Assembly: GCA_023091665.1 (NCBI GenBank)
Contig: JALJCQ010000030.1
Location: forward strand, 2,916,501 to 2,980,500
DNA: 64,000 nucleotides
Reading direction: 5' to 3'
Source of the DNA: Pythium myriotylum
Taxonomy: Eukaryota > Oomycota > Peronosporomycetes > Pythiales > Pythiaceae
The notes beneath the pieces are model-generated. The model was not told the DNA's origin and searched no databases. It was given only the letters and a program-made list of their open reading frames with translations. The position numbers and the translations under genes are program-made. This document shows, in pieces, positions 1-10,394 of the stretch (position 1 is its first letter; every line of letters begins with the position of its first letter).

Positions 1-100
1 CTTGGGAGGGGGGTTTCGGTACCTCGGTTTCCGCGTTCTTCAAGCCAAAGTTCACCCCACAAACGAAAGTGCCACCCGCCCGAGCGTGCTTCAGCTCACA

Positions 101-2512
101 ATGCACGCACCAAACGTGCTTGTCACGCCACTCGCTCCTGAAGACACCAACGCTCCAGCCGAGGCTTCCCCCTCCCCCCCTAATCCTCCAACGTCAACCG
201 ATGCCGCTTCTGTGTTCTCGGACTCGTTCGATCTCCCAAGACTATCCATTTGGCGTATCGCGCTTGCCGTTATCGGCTACTTGCTTCTGATCACAGACGT
301 GGCGCGCAGCGGCGCAAGCCTCACAGAACTCGCCTATCCGACGATCGAACCCAACGTTTTCGCTTCCGAGGCACCATCGCTGAAGCCGATTCGGGCGATC
401 AGTCGTGTCGTTGACTCTTCCAAGGCTGTGTCCTACACCGTGAAGACTACTGGAGAGGCATCTGAGAGCGACTCAATCAACAGCCACCTTTTCAAGTATG
501 ATTCTACGTCCAACGGCTTGCGAACTATCTTGATGCAGCGACCTCAGCAACTTGGGTCCTGGCCTGCGTGCCTTCATAGTGATTACTCAACTGCTTGCAA
601 GGCGACATTCACAGCGCAGCAAACGTTCTTCATGCTCGATGAGATGATGGACACAGTGCGCGACAACGCCAATCTGACAACCTGTTATAAGACCATGATG
701 ACGCTCTCAGGGGAGACTCTGCAGGCAGCTCAACAAAAGCCTGATCCAAGCGAGGTGTCTCGCGACTACCTCAGCACTCTTCCTCAACGTGTGCGTTTCG
801 CAGTTCGAGCCAAGTCTCGGTGGATCGATGGTGCGAGTAACTTTTTGTCCCACTACCTGCTTGACAAGAAGTATTGGCTAAGCATCTGGGGCTCCCACTT
901 TGCCGATTTCAACATCACGACGCCAGGCATGGAGATCTGTCTTGACGAACTCGATCGCCCACTCTTATGCGAAAAAACGTGGGCCGACTTCAAGCGTCTT
1001 GCCCCAGCTCAAGGGATCGACAAGATCTGGGATGACATTTCGGAACGTGCAGCTGCATTGCAGACTGCAAACCCGACGAGGAAGCTCGAGATGACGATTC
1101 TCGAAACAGAAACTGACCCACTCACACTCTTCGGCGGCGCAGTCGTAGTCGCCCACAAGCTCTTTGATGTTGTGGTTCTCTATCGACTCAAAGAGTGCTC
1201 AACACCAAGCGACTGCACGACCGTCGAGATCCACGACGTTCGCTATGCAGGCAAAGTTCTCTACTCCGATGTAATTGAATGGCGCTACATCACCATGGTA
1301 ATGCGCTGGGCAGCTCAAGTGTACGTCTTCCTCCGATTGATCTTCCTCTTTTTGGGTTGCTACCACGCCGCACCGTGGACCAAGGGCTCGGGCCAGGCGC
1401 AAACTTTTCCACGACCGATGACCATGTCTGCTCGCCTGCAGACGACGTTCACGCTCTTCTTCGCTGTCCCTCCACAAGTAATTGTCTACTCGAGCTTCGT
1501 TCCGGTGTTGCTCTACTCGTCCGCACATGTCATTGATGGCGTCGCCTACTACCACACTCTAGCTGACCAAATGGCGTCTGTGACGGTTTTCTTCGGCAAC
1601 CCGTTTGACACAATGATCCGCCTGCTTTCAATCCACATGCGGAATGTCTGGGTTGCAGCGTTCACGATCCGGGTGATCGTCTTCTTCGAGACCTCAGGCG
1701 GATGGACGCCACTGTCAGGAGTGACTGGCTTGAAGGGATATCTATTACCACTCCTGTCGTTTGGCGCTGTGCTGTTCGTGTTGCGAGACTCTGCTATGGA
1801 AGATGCCCGCATTCTCGAGTCCAACGAGGTCGAGCCGTCCGCAACGTTCATGTTCATTCGTGCGGAAACGCTCGACTCGTGGAAAATGAACGCTGGCGGC
1901 GTGTACAAAGACATCCTTACAGTCGGCCTAACGACGTTTGTGTATGTTACCGGCTTCCTTATGATTCATACGCTGCGCCGATGCCTGATTAAGCGCAAGG
2001 ATCCGTCGTGGTGGCCAAACTCTATCTGCTGGTCGCGATGTGACGTGCCGTACTCGGCTGGGTACCTCTGGGATCCAAGTTGCCTTGTGGTTGTGTGGGA
2101 AAACGACTTGCTCGCGACGCTCATGGGCACCGAACAAGTGCGCCCACTCTTGCAAGTTCCGTCTCAACTTTCGTTCAAGGAGACAACCGTGAGCGAAGCC
2201 CTCGGTCCGACCACCAACGCCGCGTATATCCTCGGAGACATGCCAACGCGTATTGCGCTCATGAACATCACATTCTTGAGCGACCCGTGGACATACATGA
2301 CGGTCAAGTTTGGCCACACGCGCATCCATCTGTACCAGCTGAAGCCTGTGACAGGCCCCGGCGCTAAGTCCAAGCCCGCGCGCAAAGTGCTGCATCCGTA
2401 CTCGAAAGCTCGGTTCCTGCGCGAGTTCGAGATGAAGACTGAAGACGTGACTCTCGTGGGCACGTTCAGCGCGTCGGAGATGGCTTGGGAACACATGATC
2501 ATGTGTCGCTAA
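101..2512 (+). CDS. Multipass membrane protein, oomycete type, function unknown
   Basis: Single-exon gene of 803 codons. The frame is open from the window edge, but the first ATG is at 101 and the upstream residues look like untranslated sequence, so 101 is preferred. The N-terminus is Pro/Ser/Thr-rich. A hydrophobic segment near residues 52-68 is followed by about 330 mostly polar residues with several cysteines and N-glycosylation sequons (a likely lumenal or extracellular domain). Four to six membrane segments follow between about residues 400 and 650, then a cytosolic tail of about 170 residues. The topology (one anchor, large loop, membrane bundle) recalls sensor-like membrane proteins, but I recognise no enzymatic or transport motif. 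It converges on the next gene, with about 90 bp between stop codons. Being a gene is near certain; its function is not known. Confidence 0.85.
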   Translation: MHAPNVLVTPLAPEDTNAPAEASPSPPNPPTSTDAASVFSDSFDLPRLSIWRIALAVIGYLLLITDVARSGASLTELAYPTIEPNVFASEAPSLKPIRAISRVVDSSKAVSYTVKTTGEASESDSINSHLFKYDSTSNGLRTILMQRPQQLGSWPACLHSDYSTACKATFTAQQTFFMLDEMMDTVRDNANLTTCYKTMMTLSGETLQAAQQKPDPSEVSRDYLSTLPQRVRFAVRAKSRWIDGASNFLSHYLLDKKYWLSIWGSHFADFNITTPGMEICLDELDRPLLCEKTWADFKRLAPAQGIDKIWDDISERAAALQTANPTRKLEMTILETETDPLTLFGGAVVVAHKLFDVVVLYRLKECSTPSDCTTVEIHDVRYAGKVLYSDVIEWRYITMVMRWAAQVYVFLRLIFLFLGCYHAAPWTKGSGQAQTFPRPMTMSARLQTTFTLFFAVPPQVIVYSSFVPVLLYSSAHVIDGVAYYHTLADQMASVTVFFGNPFDTMIRLLSIHMRNVWVAAFTIRVIVFFETSGGWTPLSGVTGLKGYLLPLLSFGAVLFVLRDSAMEDARILESNEVEPSATFMFIRAETLDSWKMNAGGVYKDILTVGLTTFVYVTGFLMIHTLRRCLIKRKDPSWWPNSICWSRCDVPYSAGYLWDPSCLVVVWENDLLATLMGTEQVRPLLQVPSQLSFKETTVSEALGPTTNAAYILGDMPTRIALMNITFLSDPWTYMTVKFGHTRIHLYQLKPVTGPGAKSKPARKVLHPYSKARFLREFEMKTEDVTLVGTFSASEMAWEHMIMCR

Positions 2513-2600
2513 AAGTCACATGCACACGTCACTTGCATTTTACTAGTTATACCAAAGCATTTTTCTTTCTAGTACTTGGTCTTGACAACGTCTGGGAAAC

Positions 2601-3164
2601 TCATATATCCAAGCTAAACGCGCCGAGGTCGACGCTGACACCAACTACGAGATTGCTGTATCTGCGCAGTAGCAGCACGGCGATCGCGCACAAGGCGAAG
2701 GACAAACACGACACGAGCACCTCCTGCACGGCCTCGCGAACAAGATCTCGCAGCTTTGTCGTCCCGGCCGCCACGGTTGGGTGCGCGAGCCACGAGGCGA
2801 TTAATTGTTCACTGTCTCGAACGATATCGAGCGAGTAGAAGGAGACGTGCGTCGGCCACGGCCAGACCACGTGCTCGCGCCGGATCGCACCCACGAAGCG
2901 CGGACGACAGCAACCCACGCGACGGCGCTTCCCGTGGCGCCCGTGCGAGATCACTGGGAGCGAGTAGTCCACGACAGCCACGCTGGTTCGGTCGCCACTG
3001 GTCTCTGGATGCCGCCGCTTGAGCGAGCAGCGCTGTCGGCGCCGCGTGGCCTCGCGCCGCTCTCGCTGCAGCGCGCGGTAGCTCGCGACGGCGGCGTGCG
3101 CGTTGACCGCGACGAAGAGCAGCATCCACAGCGCCCACCACTCGGACGTCACTTGCATCGCCAT
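2601..3164 (-). CDS. Small basic membrane protein, hypothetical
   Basis: Open frame of 187 codons from the ATG at 3164, chosen because it begins just before a hydrophobic stretch; the frame is open further upstream to 3482, but that part looks non-coding (Arg/Ser/Thr-rich). It has a hydrophobic segment at about residues 10-30, an arginine-rich basic middle (residues 33-85), a Trp/Pro motif (WPWPTH) and a second hydrophobic segment at about 147-165, which suggests two membrane spans. No family is recognised. Other frames across this GC-rich stretch are also open, so part of the openness may be compositional. The two hydrophobic segments and the convergent position right after the neighbour's stop favour a real gene. 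Confidence 0.45.
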   Translation of the reverse strand: MAMQVTSEWWALWMLLFVAVNAHAAVASYRALQRERREATRRRQRCSLKRRHPETSGDRTSVAVVDYSLPVISHGRHGKRRRVGCCRPRFVGAIRREHVVWPWPTHVSFYSLDIVRDSEQLIASWLAHPTVAAGTTKLRDLVREAVQEVLVSCLSFALCAIAVLLLRRYSNLVVGVSVDLGAFSLDI

Positions 3165-3602
3165 CGTGCCTGCGCAATGGCGAGTGTGCGTCGATCGCAA
3201 GATCGTTTCAGGAGCTCCGCGAACGTTCCCGTCGTGCGGCGTTCCGATTGGCTCGTCAGCTGACCCTTCGCCGAGTCTGGTTGTCATGGGCTGTGTGGCA
3301 GATCCGCCTGCCTTGGCGTGTTGACTCATCCCATCACTCGTTGAGACGGCAGCCCGTCGCGGATCCTTGAGCGCCGTCTCGCTCCTTCTCAGACTTCGTC
3401 GAGGCCTCTCTCGGAACCACCACATGATCTCTCCTGTGGTCGAGTGAACCCATTTGATGTCTGTCAATAGCGTGGGGGACACTGATTTTGGACACTAAAC
3501 TAGGGAATTACCTCGTGGAAGCGTCCAAATCGGAACTCTCTTGGCCAAAAACCAGGCGCACTGCCCTCAGGGGCGAGTTGAACATGCCAGCAGGAGAAAG
3601 TC
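3165..3602. promoter_or_regulatory. Divergent intergenic region
   Basis: About 440 bp lie between the start of the small membrane protein gene (minus strand) and the start of the SAM-CHAT gene (plus strand), so the stretch must hold both promoters. I see no clear TATA box or oomycete initiator (YCAYTYY) at a convincing distance, and no RNA gene. Confidence 0.3.
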
Positions 3603-6600
3603 ATGGCGACGAATCCATCGCTCCATGACTGGGCGAATTGGTCCTGCCAGGACGTCTGCGCGTGGCTCGAGACGCTCGGGCTCGGCGTGCTCGCTCAGGT
3701 GAGTCGTGGAGAGTAGAACGGTGGCTCGCCGGCTCGCGGGCGAGGCGAAATGACTGCAACACGGAAGGAGACGCGGGCGGTGGCTCGGGGGAACGTCCGT
3801 TCCTCGCGCTGTATGCGCATTCGGAGCCGCGGAAAGTGCGGATGAAGCTGAACGCGGTTGTTGTGTGCGTAGACGTTCGAAGAGAACGCGATTTCCGGTG
3901 GTACGTGGAGCTCCAAGCCGCGGACTAGTCAGACGATGTGCTGACTGTACTTTGGTCAGACATCCTGCCCGAACTGACCAAGGAAGTGCTCAAGGAAGAG
4001 CTGGGCATCGCGGCGTTTGGGCACCGCGTCAAGATCTTCAATGCAATCCAGGTGCTTATTGCTAGCTCGACGTCTGTCACACCGCCCTCGGCTCAGCAAG
4101 TAGTCGTCCATGGCCAATCAACTGCGGCAACCTCCACAACTGCAGCCCCGGTCGCGATCGGAACGCCTCCGACTGTCACAAAGCACGCATCGAGATCGGC
4201 CCCTTCGACGCCAGAAGTTGGGTTCCACCACCACCGTGACGCGAATGTTCTCGACCTCGTCGTTCTGCATGCCGCGCCGCTCGTCATCAAGGACAGCAAA
4301 GGCCGAATCTACCCCATGGAGAAGCTCGACCTTGCTGCAGAACGGCGTGCAATCGTCAACTCGCTGGTAAACGAGGTATCCCACAAGGCCATTCATCTTC
4401 GGTTCGATGTCGCGACGGCCGATACCTTGAGAAGCCTGATGACTGCGTGGCGCTGCAAAGTACTTCACTTCTCCGGCCACGGACTTGGCCAGAATCCAGC
4501 ACTATGCTTTGAAGATGGTTCTGGGTGCACACACATGATCACGCCTGATCTGCTTCGGCAGCTCACGTTCTCGGGATCGCCACCACGCCACGATGACGGT
4601 CATCACCACTCGATTCTGGGTGGCCGTCCGCAACACCACCTACAACTCGTCTTCGTCAACTCGTGTCACAGCCAGAAAGTTGCATCTGTCTTCCTTAACG
4701 CTGGGATTCCTCATGTCATTGCGGTAGGTTCTCAGTCTTGATATTAAACGATACGTCTCACTCAAGCTCTTTTGAACGCGGATAGGTCCATTCCGATTCT
4801 CTTGTAGTAGATGCTTCGGCGACAATGTTCGCGAAACACTTTTACTTGTCTCTATTCTCTGGTGATACTGTGAGAACGGCTTTCGAAGTTGCAAAGGGTT
4901 TTGTTCGCACTCTGCCAACACAGAGGAGAGCTGCTTGCTGCTGCGCGTACGTGACATATCGACTGATATCATGTGCACATACCTAATCTGACCAAATTGA
5001 TCGTATCCAGACACTTGCATGAGCCCAATTGTGCTTGGATGCTCGCGGGTTCTCGACATTCACACCACAATCCGAAGCAATGCTGCTGCAAAGGGCAGCA
5101 TCTGCCGTTTCCTCACGACGAGTCGAGCAAGTTCTTGTTGCTTGGTGGTGATGGGACCCCAGAGTGTCATGATGTCGTCCTCTTTGGTGATGTGGAGGAG
5201 GGCGAACCAGTGGATCATACCCCTCGATGCAAATCATCTATACCATCAATGCACGGACAGGTAAGGAAGAACGTGTGCTCGTTCTCTTCAATTCTCGATC
5301 AGCTTCTAATCCGCTCGCACTCTCCACAGTTTATTGGTCGCAACTCCGAAACGTACTTGATGGTCAAGTCGTTGGTTGACAACTCTGTGACAGCATGTCT
5401 TGGTGCACCAGGCATCGGGAAAAGTTCCCTTATCATCTCTGTCGCACACTTCGCACATAGCCGGCGAATGTTTCCCGATGGGATATTTTACGTCGATATG
5501 GAAGGGCAGAAAATCTCGACTGTTCGTTACGCGATTGCACAGACAATGGGAATCCCAGCCGCAGACACCGACGAAGAAGTCTTCGCAGAACTCGGGTAAG
5601 TCGCAGCGTGTTTTGTATTGCTGGCGTGGTCCACCAACGTTGTGAAACGGTTTGTGCTTATAGATCCAAAAGGATCTTACTGGTCCTCGACAAAGTTGAG
5701 GAGCTTCTCGACGAGAATGAACAAAAAACCCAGCAGCTACTGGGAAAGTTGATATCTATGGCCCCTAATACGAGGCTGTTACTGGCATCACGACGAATAC
5801 CTCACATTCCCAACGTCACGGCTTACTCATTGTCCCTATCCCAATTACCCATAAGAACAGCGGTAAGTACCTGGTTTTGGGTTCTCTTCCAGTCCAAGGT
5901 AAACCTGACCAACGGTTGCCAATGATGTAGACGGAGCTGCTTTGTCTTGTCGCACCGGGATGTTCTCCGAAGCATGCGGAAAGGCTTGCAACAATCTGCG
6001 GATGTCTTCCATTGGCAATCCGCGTTGTTGGTCGTGCACTAGCTAATGCCAGAACGACTGTGACTCCTGAGCAAATGATCGAGTATCTTGAGCGTGATGG
6101 ACGACGCTTCGAGAATATCAAAGAGCTCAACCAAGTAGGACATCGCGAGTGTGTTGATCGATGTATCCGATCCTCTTTCTGCCATTTGGAAGAGCCACTA
6201 CGCCTCGCGTTCATGGCACTCGGTTTCTTCCGTGGCAGCTTCGATGTAGAAGCTGTGCACGCCGTCCTATCAGCCCCTGTTTCTGCCAGCAAAAGAGATC
6301 AGGGCAGTCAGTCTCAATCGTCAGCCTCAAGCCTCGGAACCCACCACTACTTCCCAAAGTCTGCGTATGCGAGGAACCATTTGAAGGGGGCGGCTCGAGA
6401 TGAGGAGACTCTTTCTGTGAAGAGCCTAGGATCGGAGCTGTGGAACATTGATGGCTTCGGTTTTGACAATGACGGGGCTATGACTAGCGACAGCTACGAT
6501 TTACTCGATCTTGAAAGCTCTGACGAGATCAAGGCAAGGGCAGTTAAAGGTACGGGTGTTTTGTTCATATCGGGTAGTTGCTTGGTTACTGACAATTGGC

Positions 6601-9527
6601 GATGACGTAGTCGCACCGGCCAAACAGGCACTCACTCAACTCCACCAGTGGTCACTTGTTGAGTTTGACTCGGGCACAAAGCGCTATCGGATGCACAACC
6701 TAGTCCAACTCTTTGCGGAGGATGAATCATGTCGTATGGAGCAAGTATTCAACGACGAAGCATGCTCAGTCGGGGAGGAAGTTGAAGAGAAGACCACTAG
6801 TGCACTTGACCGGGAAAGCCTTCAGCTTCCACTGGGACGAGAACTGGTGCTGGCATGGAAAAGGCGGTTTGTTCGCTACTACTGCATGATTGTTGCCAGG
6901 GCGTCGCACTCATTCCGCTTCGAGGGCACGCTGACTCTATTTGACAAAGAAAGAACCAATATCGAATCTGCGATGCGTTTGGCGCGAGAGCTGTCTCAGC
7001 AGAGTATTGATCGCGTACGTGAGGCCCAGTCTGCTCGACAGCGGGAGGTGATTGACGCTTCGACGCTTGACACCGACGAATCTGTTGAAGCCGAGTTGCA
7101 GCCATCTCCAGCTGAGGAGACCGAACGACGACGTAGCAGCGGTGCGGATTCGGCGAAGAGCGTTCGAGACTCTTCTATTGTAGATGCTCTGCTCTACAGC
7201 AACCTCGTTGTTCGAAGTCGCTTCTTCTATAGAACTCGTGTTGAGCCAAAGCAGCGTATCCAAGAGCTAACTTGCTGCCTCCAACTCTCCCGCGAGACTC
7301 GGTCATTATATTGTTCCTGCGGATGTGTTGAAAACGATCCAAGTGTTCTCCTTTGGGATATCGAAGAAGTCAAGTACGACCGTGAGCTAGGCATTCTTGA
7401 CCATCTGCCATCATTTGAAGAGAAGCAAGACCCAATTCAGGTCAATGGCGGTTGTTCGTGCGTAGGCATTCGAGAGCTAATCGCACTCGAGGCCCTTCTT
7501 CTTACGGATCTAGGCTACGCTTACTGCGACGCAACTGATTGGATCGCCGGAGAGTACAACTACCTGGAGGCTTTACGTTTGCAAAGAGAAGTGCTTGGTT
7601 GGTCCGAGCATGCTCAAGTTGCTGAGGTTCTCAACCAGCTTGGAATATGTCTTAGCACTCGGTGGGGATTTCTTGCCTACAACTCGTGGCTATTGCAGCA
7701 TGCTGAGAAGTTGTTAAAAGGAGGACTGATGATGCGTAAACGAGTGCTTGGTGAGAAGCATCCTGAATATGCAACAAGCATGAACAATCTGGCCAACTTC
7801 TATCGTCATTGTGGACCCTTCAAGAAGAAGGCATTGCCACACCATGGCCAACCTCCCATGACAGACAGTGTTGGGGATTTTAATGATGCACGACCTGTGC
7901 TCAATCGGTCCGAGAGCAGCACCACAGATACGACGTCGGATGCAGGGACAGAAAGTGTAAGGAGTGTTGATAGCGTCGACTCAGCTGCCATTGAAACTGC
8001 TGGCGAAGATGAACCGGACATCGAGGGGATGTATCGTACGTCACTTGAGATCCGTGAGGTTGCTATGGGAAAGAATCATCCCCAGGTCGCCCAAAGCCTC
8101 AACAACCTTGCACTCTTTTTGTCGAGCAAGCTGGAAAGCAGCGACCTCAGGTGAAGTTCATGTCTTTTTGACGGCTTCTAAACACAACTCACGAAGGTCT
8201 GATCTTTAGTGCCGACGAGATCCAAGTTCAGCGGGACGAGGTAGGGAAGTTGTTCGAACGCGCATTGAGCATTCGGAGGAGCACGTTGGGGAACGCGAGC
8301 CTTGAGACTGCTGCAACACTGAGTAACATCGGCAGCTTCAAACGCCTTTTGGTGAGTTTCAATTTCCGATATAATTGTTCAGGCTCGCCTTAACGACGGT
8401 GTTGAACCACAGGGGGAGTGGACAGATGCTGAGAACAATATCAAGGAGGCACTACGCGTGACAGAGAGATACTTCTCGGAAGGAAGCCCCCGAACGGCAC
8501 GTATGTACATCAATCTTGCTCGAGTGTACAGGGATCAACATCGCTTCGATGAGGCAATCGCTTGCTACACGAAAGCAAAAGAGATCCGCGAGCAACTGTT
8601 CCTTGACTCGCGTGAGGTTGGTTATTGTGTCGGTGAGTAACATTATGAATGGGGTGTGGCTCATATTGGCTTGGCGACTAATGTTGAGCTGATCCTAACA
8701 AAGAACAAATTGGCAAGTGCATGATACTTCAAGGAAAGGAAGAAGAAGGTCGGCGTATTGAATCGCAAGGTCGACAACTTAAACGAGTCGGCTCAGCAAT
8801 CACCCATGAGGAAGACAACGAAACAATCTCATCTTCGGGCGGAGGCTCAACGACGTCCTCACATTTCGTTGAACGTGTCACTGTCATCGACGTCGTAGAT
8901 GTAGGGGTATGATCCTTTCGTATTGTGGGCTCCATTGCATCAAGATGGCTGACACAGCTTCTGTTCTCAAGGCTTTGCTTTCTCGGAGATTCCACTTCGC
9001 TGGGAAGCTGCTTGGCGAGCGTGCTATCCACTTCAAGCGCATAGAGGCGATATCCTGGGCACAGCTGCGGTACTCGGGTAAAGGAGTGTATCCTTCAGCC
9101 AAGCGCCCACATTCGTCGAAAGTTGAAGATGCTCACATTCAGATTACAGCGACATCAGAGCAGGTGTGCATCTCGTGAGGAAATCCTCGTGACAATCTTC
9201 GCTAATTCCTACTATGTCGTGCAGATGATTGAGCGAGCTAAGACTCTGTGCATTGCCCTCTTGAGAGACATCAAACTCCAGTGGGAGCAATTCACGAGCA
9301 ATGGAAGCAATGCTTCACGAAGTGGGAACCCTCAGAGCACTCCCACGTATCACCGCAACGACCTCCATCGTCATTCGTCTCACCACTCGAGCAACTCATC
9401 GACCGATTCGGGATCATTCCACCATTCGCAACGAAATCGCGGGCACCTCCATCGCCGCCCGCTCCACACGCCCTCAGGCGGTGGAAGAGGTGGCCACCAT
9501 CTCCACAGATCTCGAGGAGGTCGGTGA
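3603..9527 (+). CDS. SAM-CHAT-NB-ARC-TPR-KH protein (NLR-like STAND protein)
   Basis: Proposed 13 exons, 1,661 aa: 3603-3698, 3929-4723, 4786-4946, 5011-5260, 5330-5595, 5664-5862, 5931-6549, 6611-8150, 8210-8351, 8413-8632, 8704-8906, 8972-9163, 9225-9527; every junction keeps frame. Domains in order: SAM (about 8-75); CHAT caspase-like protease (about 130-350) with the His of LHFSGHG (about 216) and the Cys of VFVNSCHSQ (about 278); NB-ARC (about 435-650) with P-loop GAPGIGKSS, Walker B RILLVLDKVEE and the GLPLA-like CGCLPLA; winged-helix-like RYRMHNLVQLF; kinesin-light-chain-like TPRs (about 1080-1480) interrupted by Ser/Thr-rich inserts; a KH-like domain (from about 1500) and a Gly/Arg-rich tail. 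Family knowledge: NB-ARC proteins with a protease effector oligomerise on sensing a ligand and activate the effector. RNA sensing is inference. Intron 1 (230 nt) is much longer than the others (59-71 nt) and the SAM domain looks slightly short there, so a small exon may be missed. Confidence 0.82.
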
Positions 9528-9742
9528 GTGTTGTGTTGTTTGGCAGCTGGTGAAGTTGGCGGAAAAACTCGGCGATCTGTGTCAAAGATGGCTACATAAT
9601 TGTCACTATAAATCCTCCATACCAGTCACTTTGTCGAGGCGGCCGGGCTCAGATGGTGTGGACCGTACCTATTTGGGACCCCACACTGCGATGTGAGACT
9701 GAATAGATCGTAGCTGTTCGACGCGGCGCTGGCTACCTTTTG

Positions 9743-9749
9743 CCATTCC
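9743..9749 (+). promoter_or_regulatory. Possible oomycete initiator (YCAYTYY)
   Basis: CCATTCC fits the oomycete initiator consensus and lies 17 nt upstream of the RING-CH start codon, after a short pyrimidine-rich stretch. A 7-nt degenerate match is weak evidence by itself; the position is what makes it plausible. Confidence 0.3.
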
Positions 9750-9765
9750 CATCGTCGCGGTGCAC

Positions 9766-10350
9766 ATGGGGCAGATCTGCTCGTGTGTGGAGCCACGGCG
9801 CAAGCTCAAGCGAGAGCGGCGGCTCTCCGACGCGAGCACGGAGGGAGGAGCTGACGACGGCTATAGCAGCGACGGCGACGAGATCCGGATCGTCATCGAT
9901 GGCGACGGCGGCGAGCGAGACTCGCTGCTTGGAAGCGCCGCAGCGACGGCGACCGCCATGATGACCAAGCGCGGATCCAAGTCGGCGCTGCTGCGCGCAC
10001 ACACGACGACAGCAGTTGCCCATGTGGATGCCACCGACGAGCGAAGCGCCAGCGGCGGAAAGCTGCTGGGCGACCAGGAATCCGACCCACTAAGCGCCAT
10101 GGAGCAGCGACGAAACCTCGAAGTGCTGCGCTCGTACCAGAAAGCCACCGGCGTCGTGGATCCGGGTCAGCACGACCTCGAGTGCGTCATGTGCCTCGAC
10201 AACTTTTCTAGCGAGAACCCGAAAGTTCGCACCTTGTGTAATTGCGGCATGAATCGGACCAACTTCCACTTGAGCTGTCTGCTTGAGTGGCTGAATCGCG
10301 ATGCCAACTGTCCCGTGTGTCGACAGTATTTGTTCTACGAAGAACCATGA
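9766..10350 (+). CDS. RING-CH (MARCH-type) E3 ubiquitin ligase, N-terminally acylated
   Basis: Single exon, 194 aa. The start at 9766 gives MGQICSC: Gly2 followed by Cys5 and Cys7, then a basic run, a typical N-myristoylation plus palmitoylation signal for attachment to the inner face of a membrane. Residues 20-130 are acidic, Ser-rich and probably disordered. The C-terminal 55 residues carry zinc ligands C-x2-C (CVMC), C-x-C-x7-H-x2-C (CNC to HLSC) and C-x2-C (CPVC). The C-x-C-x7-H-x2-C spacing is that of RING-CH (RINGv, C4HC3) fingers rather than classical RING. Membrane MARCH ligases usually carry transmembrane helices; here lipid anchoring would replace them (inference). It converges on the TBC gene with 44 bp between stop codons. 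Confidence 0.85.
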   Translation: MGQICSCVEPRRKLKRERRLSDASTEGGADDGYSSDGDEIRIVIDGDGGERDSLLGSAAATATAMMTKRGSKSALLRAHTTTAVAHVDATDERSASGGKLLGDQESDPLSAMEQRRNLEVLRSYQKATGVVDPGQHDLECVMCLDNFSSENPKVRTLCNCGMNRTNFHLSCLLEWLNRDANCPVCRQYLFYEEP

Positions 10351-10394
10351 CCAGAGACGACGGAGAACGAAGAATGGAGCCTCTGATTAGTGGT

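Noticed and set aside
1928..2494. Long minus-strand frames antisense to the first membrane protein gene.
   Set aside because: Mirror of codon structure in the real gene; Arg/His-rich composition typical of antisense shadows.
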